Part shown: one piece after another, positions 57,549 through 64,000 of the stretch
How positions within the stretch are numbered: the first letter of the stretch is position 1
How the letters are laid out: every line of letters begins with the position of its first letter
NCBI RefSeq assembly: GCF_000721105.1
Contig: NZ_JOEV01000011.1
Coordinates: forward strand, 62,001 to 126,000
Origin: Streptomyces cellulosae
GTDB taxonomy: Bacteria; Actinomycetota; Actinomycetes; Streptomycetales; Streptomycetaceae
Direction: 5' to 3'
Length of the DNA stretch: 64,000 bases
Notes under the pieces: model-generated
The model's database searches: none
Told to the model about the DNA's origin: nothing
The model's input: only the letters and a program-made list of their open reading frames with translations
Translations under genes and position numbers: made by a program

Positions 57549-59666
57549 CTATGCCGCGACCGGCTGCTTCGTCTCCGCCGTCGCCGACGACGGACTCTGG
57601 GCCGCTTCCTCCGTCACGGCGCCCGGTGCCGGCTTGCGCATGCTCTTCAGTACGACGACCAGGGCCGTCGTGACGCACACGCCCGCCGCGATGGCGATCA
57701 GGTAGAGGAAGGGGCTGCCGATCAGCGGGACCACGAAGATGCCGCCGTGCGGGGCGCGCAGGGTGGCGCCGAAGGCCATCGACAGGGCGCCGGTGACCGC
57801 GCCGCCCGCCATCGACGCCGGGATGACCCGCAGCGGGTCCGCCGCGGCGAACGGGATCGCGCCCTCCGAGATGAAGGAGGCGCCCAGGACCCAGGCGGCC
57901 TTGCCGTTCTCGCGCTCGGTCGGCGTGAAGAGCTTCTTGCGGATCGTGGTCGCCAGGGCCATGCCCAGCGGCGGGACCATGCCCGCGGCCATCACCGCGG
58001 CCATGATCTTCATCGCCGAGTCACTGGGGTCCGTGACGGCGATGCCGGCCGTGGCGAAGGCGTAGGCGACCTTGTTGACCGGTCCGCCGAGGTCGAAGCA
58101 CATCATCAGGCCGAGCAGGATGCCGAGCAGGACGGCGTTGCTGCCGGACAGGCCGGCGAGCCAGTCCGTCATGCCCTTCTGGGCCTCGGCGATGGGCTTG
58201 CCGATCACGACGAACATCAGGAAGCCGACGATCACCGAGGAGATCAGCGGGATCACGACCACCGGCATGATGCCGCGCAGCACCGGCGGGATCTTCACCC
58301 GCTGGATCCCGAGGACGACCGCGCCCGCCAGCAGACCGGCGACCAGGCCGCCCAGGAAGCCCGCGGCGATCTGGGAGGAGATCATGCCGCCGACGAAGCC
58401 GGGGACGAGACCGGGGCGGTCCGCCATGCCGTACGCGATGTATCCGGCGAGGACCGGGATGAGGAAGCCGAAGGCGACCCCGCCTATCTGGAACAGCAGG
58501 GCGCCCCAGCTGTCGATCTCGGTCCACGAGAAGTGCTTCATCACCGAGGGGGCGCTCGCGATCTGCCAGCCGCCGATCGCGAAGCCGAGAGCGATCAGCA
58601 GACCGCCCGCGGCGACGAACGGGACCATGTAACTCACGCCGGTCATCAGCCACTTGCGCAGCTTGGTGCCGTAGCTGTCGCCGGCCTCACCGGACCGCTC
58701 GACGGGCGTACCGCCCTTGGCGCCCGCGGTGACCTCACCGCGCTCGGCCCTGCCGCGCACGTCGGCGATCAGTTCGGCGGGCTTGTTGATGCCGGCCTTC
58801 ACGCCGACGTCGACCGTGGGCTTCCCGGCGAAGCGGTCCTTCTCGCGTACGGGTACGTCGTGGGCGAAGATCACGCCGTCCGCCGCCGCGATGACCGCCG
58901 GGTCGAGCCGGGTGAAGCCGGCCGAGCCCTGCGTCTCGACGACGAGTTCCACGCCCGCCTCGCGGCCGGCGTTCTCCAGCGACTCGGCCGCCATGTAGGT
59001 GTGGGCGATACCGGTCGGGCAGGAGGTGACGGCGACGATACGGAAGGGACGCTCCTCGGAAGCAGCGGAAGCCTCGGAAGCAGCGGCACCCGCAGCGTTC
59101 CCGGCGTGAGGGGGGTTCCCCACCTTGTCGGTACCCGTGGCGGCGCCGGCGGAGGCCGCCGCCGGCGCCGCCACGGAGTCTTCGGAACCGGCGGAGGAGT
59201 CGTCGTAGCCGGCCGCCGCGGAGGGCTCCTCCCCGCGGATCAGCGCGGCCGCGGCCGTCGTGTCGCCCACCGAGCGCAGGGCGTCGGTGAACTCGGCGTT
59301 CATCAACTGGCGCGCCAGCGAGGACAGGATCGTCAGGTGGGCGTCGTCGGCGCCGGCCGGCGCGGCGATCAGGAAGATCAGATCGGCGGGGCCGTCCGGC
59401 GCACCGAAGTCGACACCGGAGGCGCTGCGCCCGAAGGCGAGCGTCGGCTCGGTGACGTGCTCGCTGCGGCAGTGCGGGATGCCGATGCCGCCGTCGAGGC
59501 CGGTCGGCATCTGCGCCTCACGGGCGGCCACGTCGGCGAGGAAGCCCTCCAGGTCGGTCACCCGGCCCAGGGCCACCATGCGCTCGGCGAGGGCACGCGC
59601 CGCCGCTTCCTTGCTGTCGGCGGACAGGTCGAGATCGACCAGATCCGCGGTGATCATCTCGCTCAT
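57549..59666 (-). CDS. fruA: fructose-specific PTS enzyme IIABC
   Basis: A 705-residue fused phosphotransferase permease. The EIIA domain (1-145) has the phosphorylated His65 in GIGIPHCRSEH. A 55-residue Ala/Ser/Gly linker follows (145-205). EIIB (206-305) has Cys216 in VAVTSCPTGIAHTYMAAE, and EIIC (about 335-680) has about nine helices with GFVGGMISSQIAAGFLGG. Role: uptake of fructose as fructose-1-phosphate. ATG 59666 follows AAGGAG. It lies 262 bp downstream of fruK in the same direction, a rather wide gap for this operon. Confidence 0.95.
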   Translation of the reverse strand: MSEMITADLVDLDLSADSKEAAARALAERMVALGRVTDLEGFLADVAAREAQMPTGLDGGIGIPHCRSEHVTEPTLAFGRSASGVDFGAPDGPADLIFLIAAPAGADDAHLTILSSLARQLMNAEFTDALRSVGDTTAAAALIRGEEPSAAAGYDDSSAGSEDSVAAPAAASAGAATGTDKVGNPPHAGNAAGAAASEASAASEERPFRIVAVTSCPTGIAHTYMAAESLENAGREAGVELVVETQGSAGFTRLDPAVIAAADGVIFAHDVPVREKDRFAGKPTVDVGVKAGINKPAELIADVRGRAERGEVTAGAKGGTPVERSGEAGDSYGTKLRKWLMTGVSYMVPFVAAGGLLIALGFAIGGWQIASAPSVMKHFSWTEIDSWGALLFQIGGVAFGFLIPVLAGYIAYGMADRPGLVPGFVGGMISSQIAAGFLGGLVAGLLAGAVVLGIQRVKIPPVLRGIMPVVVIPLISSVIVGFLMFVVIGKPIAEAQKGMTDWLAGLSGSNAVLLGILLGLMMCFDLGGPVNKVAYAFATAGIAVTDPSDSAMKIMAAVMAAGMVPPLGMALATTIRKKLFTPTERENGKAAWVLGASFISEGAIPFAAADPLRVIPASMAGGAVTGALSMAFGATLRAPHGGIFVVPLIGSPFLYLIAIAAGVCVTTALVVVLKSMRKPAPGAVTEEAAQSPSSATAETKQPVAA

Positions 59667-59778
59667 CGCGGGCTCCTTCGCACGCGTACCGCCCGGGGGG
59701 TGAGGTGGGCGGGGGTGGGGACGGGGGTGCAGTGGGGGTGTGTGGGGATCGAGGCGGAAGGGGCGCTGGGGAGGGCCC

Positions 59779-59820
59779 GCCTATACGGGAGTACCGGGAG
59801 TACCGGGAGTACCGGGCGGC
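59779..59820. repeat. 9-bp direct repeat (GGAGTACCG) in the fruK-fruA gap
   Basis: GGAGTACCG occurs in four near-perfect tandem copies (the first partial) in the 262-bp space between fruK and fruA. The rest of this gap is G-rich and holds no other feature I can support. The repeat could affect the RNA between the genes. Confidence 0.6.
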
Positions 59821-59928
59821 CCTGCCTCCTGCCGGCCGCGGCGAGTAACGAGGAGTCCCGCCGCTTTGGGCCCGCTCCGGTGAGTGCGGATGCCCGTGCG
59901 CCGAGCGCGACGGGGCGCGTTAGAAAGG

Positions 59929-60876
59929 TCATGACACCGGCTCCTTCAGTACGCGGTCCACCGGGACATCGCTCGTCACGGTCACCGCCGCCGGGTCCAG
60001 GTCGGCCGGTGTCGGCATGACGCTGCCGGGCAGCTGGACGGCCGCGGCGCCGTGAGCGACCGCCGAGGCCAGGGCCTCGGGCCCGCTGCCGCCGGCGATC
60101 AGGAAACCGGCGAGGGAGGAGTCACCGGCACCCACATTGCTGCGTACGACGTCCACGCGGGCGCCGGCGAACCAGGCGCCCTCGCCGTCCACGAGCAGCT
60201 GCCCGTCGGCGCCCAGACTGGCGAGGACGGCGCGAGCGCCCATCGCGCGCAGCTCCTCGGCCGCCTTCACCGCGTCGCCCACCGTGCACAGGGGCCGCCC
60301 GACGGCTTCCGCGAGCTCCTCGGCGTTGGGCTTCACCACGTCGGGCCGCTCGCGCAGGGCGGCGAGCAGGGCGGGCCCGGAGGTGTCCAGCGCGATACGC
60401 GCGCCCACGGCGTGCGCCCGTGCGACCAGCTCGGCGTACCACTCCGGCGCGAGCCCCCGCGGCAGGCTTCCGCAGCAGGCGATCCAGTCCGCGTCCCGCG
60501 ACTGCGTGCGGACCGTCTCCAGCAGCAACTCCTGCTCGGCCGCCGACAGTTCGGGACCAGGCGCGTTGATCTTCGTGAGGACGCCGTCCGACTCCGCGAG
60601 CGCGATGTTCGAGCGGGTGGCCCCGGCGACCGGCACCGGCGCGACCTCGATGCCCTGCGCGTCGAGCAGGTCGGCGACGAGTGCGCCCGGCGCACCACCC
60701 AGGGGCAGTACCGCGACCGTGCGCTGCCCGGCGGCCGAGACCGCGCGCGAGACGTTCACGCCCTTGCCGCCCGGGTCCATGCGCTCGCCGGTGGCGCGGA
60801 TGACCTCGCCGCGTTCCAGTGCGGGGACCTCGTACGTACGGTCCAGGGACGGGTTCGGGGTGACGGTGAGGATCAT
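59929..60876 (-). CDS. fruK: 1-phosphofructokinase
   Basis: A 315-residue PfkB-family kinase. MILTVTPNPSLDRTYEV is the conserved FruK start, RMDPGGKGVNVSRAV near residue 33 the substrate-binding motif, and NVGAGDSSLAGFL near 250 the PfkB signature with the catalytic Asp. Role: phosphorylation of fructose-1-phosphate to fructose-1,6-bisphosphate. The ATG overlaps the fruR stop as ATGA, so kinase and regulator are coupled. Confidence 0.95.
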   Translation of the reverse strand: MILTVTPNPSLDRTYEVPALERGEVIRATGERMDPGGKGVNVSRAVSAAGQRTVAVLPLGGAPGALVADLLDAQGIEVAPVPVAGATRSNIALAESDGVLTKINAPGPELSAAEQELLLETVRTQSRDADWIACCGSLPRGLAPEWYAELVARAHAVGARIALDTSGPALLAALRERPDVVKPNAEELAEAVGRPLCTVGDAVKAAEELRAMGARAVLASLGADGQLLVDGEGAWFAGARVDVVRSNVGAGDSSLAGFLIAGGSGPEALASAVAHGAAAVQLPGSVMPTPADLDPAAVTVTSDVPVDRVLKEPVS

Positions 60877-61634
60877 GCGCGCACTACTTCCGTGCCACCG
60901 CGCTCGATCGCGGCGGCGTCTTCGGGGCTCAGCCCGCTGTCGGTGATCAGCAGGTCCACGTCGCTCAGGGCACCGAAGCGGGCGAAGTGCTCCTGGCCGT
61001 GCTTGGCGGAGTCGGCGAGCAGCACCACGCGGCGGGCCGCGGCCACCGCCGCCCGCTTCACCGCGGCCTCGGCGAGGTCGGGGGTGGTCAGGCCGTGCTC
61101 GGCGGAGAAGCCGTTGGCGGCCACGAACAGGACATCGGCGCGGATCTCGCCGTACGCGCGCAGCGCCCACGCGTCGACGGCGGCGCGCGTACGGTGCCGT
61201 ACGCGCCCCCCGACGAGATGGAGCTGGATGCCGGGGTGGTCCGCGAGGCGGGCCGCGATCGGCAGGCTGTGCGTGACGACGGTGAGCGAGGCCTCCAGCG
61301 GGATGGCGGCAGCCACGCGGGCGACCGTCGTCCCGGCGTCGAGGATCATCGTGCCCTCGGTCGGCAGCTCGGCGAGGGCGGCCTTGGCGATACGGTCCTT
61401 CTCGTCGGCCGCCGTGGTCTCGCGCTCGGCGAGGTCCGGCTCGAAGTCGAGGCGGCCGGCCGGGATGGCCCCGCCGTGCACCCGGCGCAGGAGGCCGGCG
61501 CGGTCGAGGGCCTTCAGGTCCCGGCGGATCGTCTCCGCGGTGACCTGGAACTCCTCGGCCAGCGACACGACATCCACTCGGCCGCCGTCACGGGCGAGCC
61601 GGAGGATCTCCTGCTGCCGCTCCGGTGCGTACAT
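60873..61634 (-). CDS. fruR: DeoR family repressor of the fructose operon
   Basis: A 253-residue DeoR regulator. The N-terminal winged helix is MYAPERQQEILRLARDGGRV followed by DVVSLAEEFQVTAETIRRDLKALDRAGLLRRVHGGA. The sugar-phosphate-sensing C-terminal domain carries ILDAGTTVARVAAAI near residue 95 and FVAANGFSAEHGLTTPDLAEA near 170. Its likely ligand is fructose-1-phosphate, the substrate of the coupled fruK. It heads the fruR-fruK-fruA operon, and repeats at 61738-61755 upstream may be its operator. Confidence 0.93.
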   Translation of the reverse strand: MYAPERQQEILRLARDGGRVDVVSLAEEFQVTAETIRRDLKALDRAGLLRRVHGGAIPAGRLDFEPDLAERETTAADEKDRIAKAALAELPTEGTMILDAGTTVARVAAAIPLEASLTVVTHSLPIAARLADHPGIQLHLVGGRVRHRTRAAVDAWALRAYGEIRADVLFVAANGFSAEHGLTTPDLAEAAVKRAAVAAARRVVLLADSAKHGQEHFARFGALSDVDLLITDSGLSPEDAAAIERGGTEVVRA

Positions 61635-61737
61635 GTCCGTTCGCCTCCGACCTGTGCCCGAACCTGTGCCCTGACTTGTGCCCGAACTTGTGGTTTCGCC
61701 ACGGAGGCTACGCTCGGATTTCCGGAAAGTAAACAGG

Positions 61738-61755
61738 TTCGGACGTCATTCGGAC
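61738..61755. promoter_or_regulatory. direct repeats TTCGGAC spaced 11 bp, probable fru operator
   Basis: TTCGGAC at 61738 and again at 61749, with GGAC at 61762 continuing the pattern, lie about 104 bp upstream of fruR. A palindrome TTTCCGGAAA sits at 61719-61728. DeoR regulators usually bind short direct or inverted repeats, so autoregulation is plausible. Confidence 0.4.
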
Positions 61756-61793
61756 ATGAACGGACTTCCGAACGGAAACGACGGAAACGAAGA

Positions 61794-61823
61794 GCCCGGC
61801 ACCGCTCCTCGGCGCCGGGCCCT
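61794..61823. terminator. hairpin after the DHA2 exporter gene
   Basis: GCCCGGC pairs with GCCGGGC, extended by CC/GG, just beyond the 3' end of the minus-strand exporter gene. It separates the exporter from the fructose operon upstream region. Confidence 0.6.
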
Positions 61824-61836
61824 TCCTACCTGGGGT

Positions 61837-63363
61837 TCAGGACACCAACTCGGGCTCCTTCGCCTCCACCACCAGGCTCGCTCCGTCCCCTTCCACATGC
61901 TGGGCCGGCCGCTTCGGCAGGGCGAACATGAGCAGGAAGATGACGCCCATCACGCCGGCCACCCAGCCCAGCGCGTGCGGGAAGGCGTGGGCGAAGGCCG
62001 GGCCCACCTGGGCGGGCGGCAGGTCGTCGCCGATCTCGCCGAGGTAGACGACCGACACCAGGCCGAGCCCCAGCGCGTTGCCCATCTGCTGCACGGTGTT
62101 GATGAGACCCGAGGCGGAACCGGAGTGCTCGCGCGGCACGTCCGAGAGCACCGCGTCCGTCAGCGGGGCGACGATCAGCCCCATCCCCACGCCCATCACG
62201 ACCAGCGGCAGGGCCATCTGCCAGGGCGCGATACCGAGGCCGTATCGCTCGGACTCCCAGATGTAGAGCAGCACGCCCGCCCCCATCGCCAGCGCGCCCG
62301 CCTGCAGCACCTTGCGCCCGAAGCGCGGGACCAGCTTCTGGACCGACAGACCGGCCGCCGTCGACACGGCGATCGAGAACGGGACGCCGGTCAGTCCGGC
62401 CCTCAGCGGGCTCCAGCCCAGGCCGGTCTGCATGTACAGGGTCCACACCAGGAAGAAGATGCCCAGTCCGATCCCGAAGACGGTCTGTACGGCGATACCG
62501 GCGGCGAAGCTCTTCACCCGGAACAGCGACAGTTCGATCAACGGGGAGCCGTCGCGCGCCGCCTTGCGCTTCTCGTACGCCACCAGCGCCCCGAACACGC
62601 CGAGCGCGCCGGCCATCGAGATGTGTCCCCACAGCGGCCAGTTCAGCTCGCGGCCGCGGGTGAGCGGGTACAGGAGCATGAGCAGGCCGACGATGACGAG
62701 GGCGACGCCGACGAGGTCCAGCTTGAGCGCCTTCGGCGCCTTGGACTCGGTGATGAAGCGGCGGCCGAGGACCAGGCCCGCGATCCCGACCGGCAGGTTG
62801 ATCAGGAAGATCGGCCGCCATTCCAGTCCGAACAGGTTCCACTCGGTCAGCAGTGCGCCGAGCAGCGGGCCGGAGACCGCGCCCAGGCCGACGATCGCCC
62901 CGAAGAGACCGAACACCTTGCCGCGTTCGTGCGCCGGGAAGGTGGCGTGCACGATCGACAGCACCTGCGGCACCATCAGCGCCGCCATGCCGCCCTGCAG
63001 GATGCGGGAGGCGACCAGCATCTCCGGGTTCACGGCGAAGCCACACAGGGCGGAAGCGATCGTGAAGCCGCCGATGCCGATCAGGAACAGCCGCTTGCGG
63101 CCGTGGATGTCGCCGAGCCGCCCGCCGGTGATCAGGCCGGCGGCGAAGGCGAGCGCGTAGCCGGCCGTTATCCACTGGATCTGGCTGACGGAGGCGCCGG
63201 CGTTCCGCTGGATGGACGGGATCGCGATGTTGACGATCGTGACGTCGACGAGGTCCATGAAGGCCGCGGTCATCACGATGGCGAGCGCGAACCAGCGGCG
63301 GCGGTCGGCCGGAGCACTGAGCGGAACCGGAGCACTGAGCGGAGGGGTCTCGGTGGAGGTCAT
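61837..63363 (-). CDS. DHA2 family drug/proton antiporter (MFS, 14 spans)
   Basis: A 508-residue MFS transporter with 14 predicted helices. DVTIVNIAIPSIQRNAG near residue 39 is the DHA2 start motif (LDxTIVNVALP type, here VDVTIVNIAIP), and GGRLGDIHGRKRLFLIG near 78 is motif A. RILQGGMAALMVPQVLSIV near 118 and GAIVGLGAVSGPLLGALL near 152 (the motif C antiporter signature) follow. ATG 63363 is used; GTG 63369 would add two residues. It is divergent from the YafY-type regulator and probably controlled by it. Confidence 0.92.
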   Translation of the reverse strand: MTSTETPPLSAPVPLSAPADRRRWFALAIVMTAAFMDLVDVTIVNIAIPSIQRNAGASVSQIQWITAGYALAFAAGLITGGRLGDIHGRKRLFLIGIGGFTIASALCGFAVNPEMLVASRILQGGMAALMVPQVLSIVHATFPAHERGKVFGLFGAIVGLGAVSGPLLGALLTEWNLFGLEWRPIFLINLPVGIAGLVLGRRFITESKAPKALKLDLVGVALVIVGLLMLLYPLTRGRELNWPLWGHISMAGALGVFGALVAYEKRKAARDGSPLIELSLFRVKSFAAGIAVQTVFGIGLGIFFLVWTLYMQTGLGWSPLRAGLTGVPFSIAVSTAAGLSVQKLVPRFGRKVLQAGALAMGAGVLLYIWESERYGLGIAPWQMALPLVVMGVGMGLIVAPLTDAVLSDVPREHSGSASGLINTVQQMGNALGLGLVSVVYLGEIGDDLPPAQVGPAFAHAFPHALGWVAGVMGVIFLLMFALPKRPAQHVEGDGASLVVEAKEPELVS

Positions 63364-63384
63364 GTCCACAAGCTATGGCCGCAT

Positions 63385-63403
63385 TAGGTCAGATCATGTC
63401 CTA
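63385..63403. promoter_or_regulatory. imperfect dyad TAGGTC-N7-GTCCTA in the divergent promoter region
   Basis: A 19-bp imperfect palindrome (one mismatch per half-site) in an AT-richer stretch, 22 bp upstream of the exporter ATG and ahead of the regulator gene. Its placement suits an operator controlling both genes. Confidence 0.5.
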
Positions 63404-63423
63404 GTTCTCCGGCATCCTCGAAC

Positions 63424-63487
63424 GCATGACGACGGAGAACGCATGACGACGGAGAACGCATGACGACGGAGAAGGTATGACGACGGA
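63424..63487 (+). repeat. 17-bp tandem repeat forming three overlapping hexapeptide mini-ORFs
   Basis: The unit CATGACGACGGAGAACG recurs four times with a 17-bp period (ATGs at 63426, 63443, 63460 and 63477). Because 17 is not a multiple of three, the first three ATGs each read MTTENA, MTTENA and MTTEKV and then stop at a TGA that overlaps the next ATG as ATGA. The fourth ATG starts the regulator gene. Each ATG has GGAG just upstream within the preceding unit. Confidence 0.85.
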
Positions 63488-64000
63488 CACTCCGGCACGG
63501 CTGCTGCAGCTCCTGTCCATCCTCCAGACGCCCCGCGAGTGGCCGGGGGGCGAACTCGCCGACCGGCTCGGGGTGTCCCGCCGCACGGTCCGCCGGGACA
63601 TCGACCGCCTGCGAGAGCTGGGCTATCCCGTGCAGGCGACCAAGGGCGCGGACGGCGGTTACCGGCTCGTCGCGGGGAAGGCGATGCCGCCGCTCGTCCT
63701 CGACGACGAGGAGGCGGTGGCGATCGCGGTCGGGCTGCGGGCCGGGGCCGGCCACGCGCTGGAGGGCGTGGACGAGGCGTCGGTGCGGGCGCTGGCCAAG
63801 CTGGAACAGGTCCTGCCCTCCCGGCTGCGCCACCGCGTCTCCACCCTCCAGGCCGCGACCACACCGCTGACCAGCGGGGACGGGGCGAGCATCGCGCCCG
63901 AGACACTGACCGTGATGGCCTCCACGGTGGCCGGACGGGAACGGCTGCGGTTCGCCTACCGGGCGCGGGACGGGATCGAGTCGCGGCGCGTGGTCGAGCC
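63477..64000 (+). CDS. YafY/WYL-type transcriptional regulator (cut by window end)
   Basis: The first 174 residues of a helix-turn-helix regulator. TPARLLQLLSILQTPREWPGGELADRL followed by GVSRRTVRRDIDRLRELGY is an HTH_11-type DNA-binding domain, with the wing PVQATKGADGGYRL. LVLDDEEAVAIAVGLRAG follows, then the start of a WYL-like domain (RERLRFAYRARDG). Family: ligand- or nucleic-acid-sensing regulators, often next to exporters. It is divergent from the DHA2 exporter. ATG 63477 is the fourth of four tandem ATGs and the only one leading into the domain. The 3' end is outside the window. Confidence 0.88.
   Translation, partial: MTTDTPARLLQLLSILQTPREWPGGELADRLGVSRRTVRRDIDRLRELGYPVQATKGADGGYRLVAGKAMPPLVLDDEEAVAIAVGLRAGAGHALEGVDEASVRALAKLEQVLPSRLRHRVSTLQAATTPLTSGDGASIAPETLTVMASTVAGRERLRFAYRARDGIESRRVVE

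Overview
The window is chromosomal DNA of a Streptomyces species. GC is very high, with G or C at nearly every third codon position, and GTG and TTG starts are common. It carries Streptomyces-type genes: an SsgA-like sporulation protein, a tricorn-type protease, DUF6227 and DUF1876 proteins, and a GlpR/SepX-type divisome protein beside a gephyrin-like Glp. Most of it reads as core chromosome, interrupted by two patchy accessory stretches near 12.4-13.6 kb and 27.5-29.5 kb.

Layout. 0-6.8 kb: a 27-bp tandem repeat array, rsmI (-), a protein O-mannosyltransferase, two tandem penicillin-binding proteins, and ssgE converging on the second one. 6.9-11.4 kb: a nickel/cobalt ECF transporter (M, Q, O subunits) behind a perfect Nur-like palindrome, then Ohr and a serine hydrolase. 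11.4-15.7 kb: DUF1876 protein, RidA, an EamA transporter gene broken by about 1 kb of foreign DNA with IS701-family remnants, a YbaK-type protein, a GNAT enzyme and a MarR regulator. 15.7-22.5 kb: an MMPL transporter with its TetR regulator, a tricorn protease and a small charged protein. 22.5-27.5 kb: a Baeyer-Villiger-type monooxygenase / alpha-beta hydrolase / short-chain dehydrogenase operon, a divergent MerR regulator, and exonuclease III.

27.5-29.5 kb holds decayed coding fragments, then a tight operon of a 66-residue peptide, a single-span membrane protein and an HTTM/SdpB-like multispanning protein. I consider this the best candidate for an undescribed system. 29.6-36.3 kb: a GNAT enzyme, a NarL-type two-component system and an ABC/FtsX exporter. 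36.4-42.8 kb: tRNA-Ala, glpR/sepX, and the galU-glp-moaC-mog-rimJ operon, joining sugar-nucleotide supply, molybdenum cofactor genes and divisome-linked proteins, with a divergent 5-formyl-THF cyclo-ligase. 42.8-57.4 kb: penicillin acylase family protein, cation/proton antiporter, MFS protein, FmdB zinc ribbon, MTA/purine phosphorylase, a CpaB-like protein, MscL, LtrA, a P1-family peptidase, L,D-transpeptidase, DUF6227 protein and a small membrane protein. 57.5-61.7 kb: the fructose PTS locus fruR-fruK-fruA. 61.8-64 kb: a DHA2-family exporter divergent from a YafY/WYL-type regulator that is cut by the window end and is preceded by three overlapping hexapeptide mini-ORFs.

Two themes recur. Short GC-rich tandem repeats (9-33 bp) sit in many intergenic spaces. 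Overlapping stop/start codons (ATGA, GTGA, and one probable CTGA) are frequent, so translational coupling is widespread.
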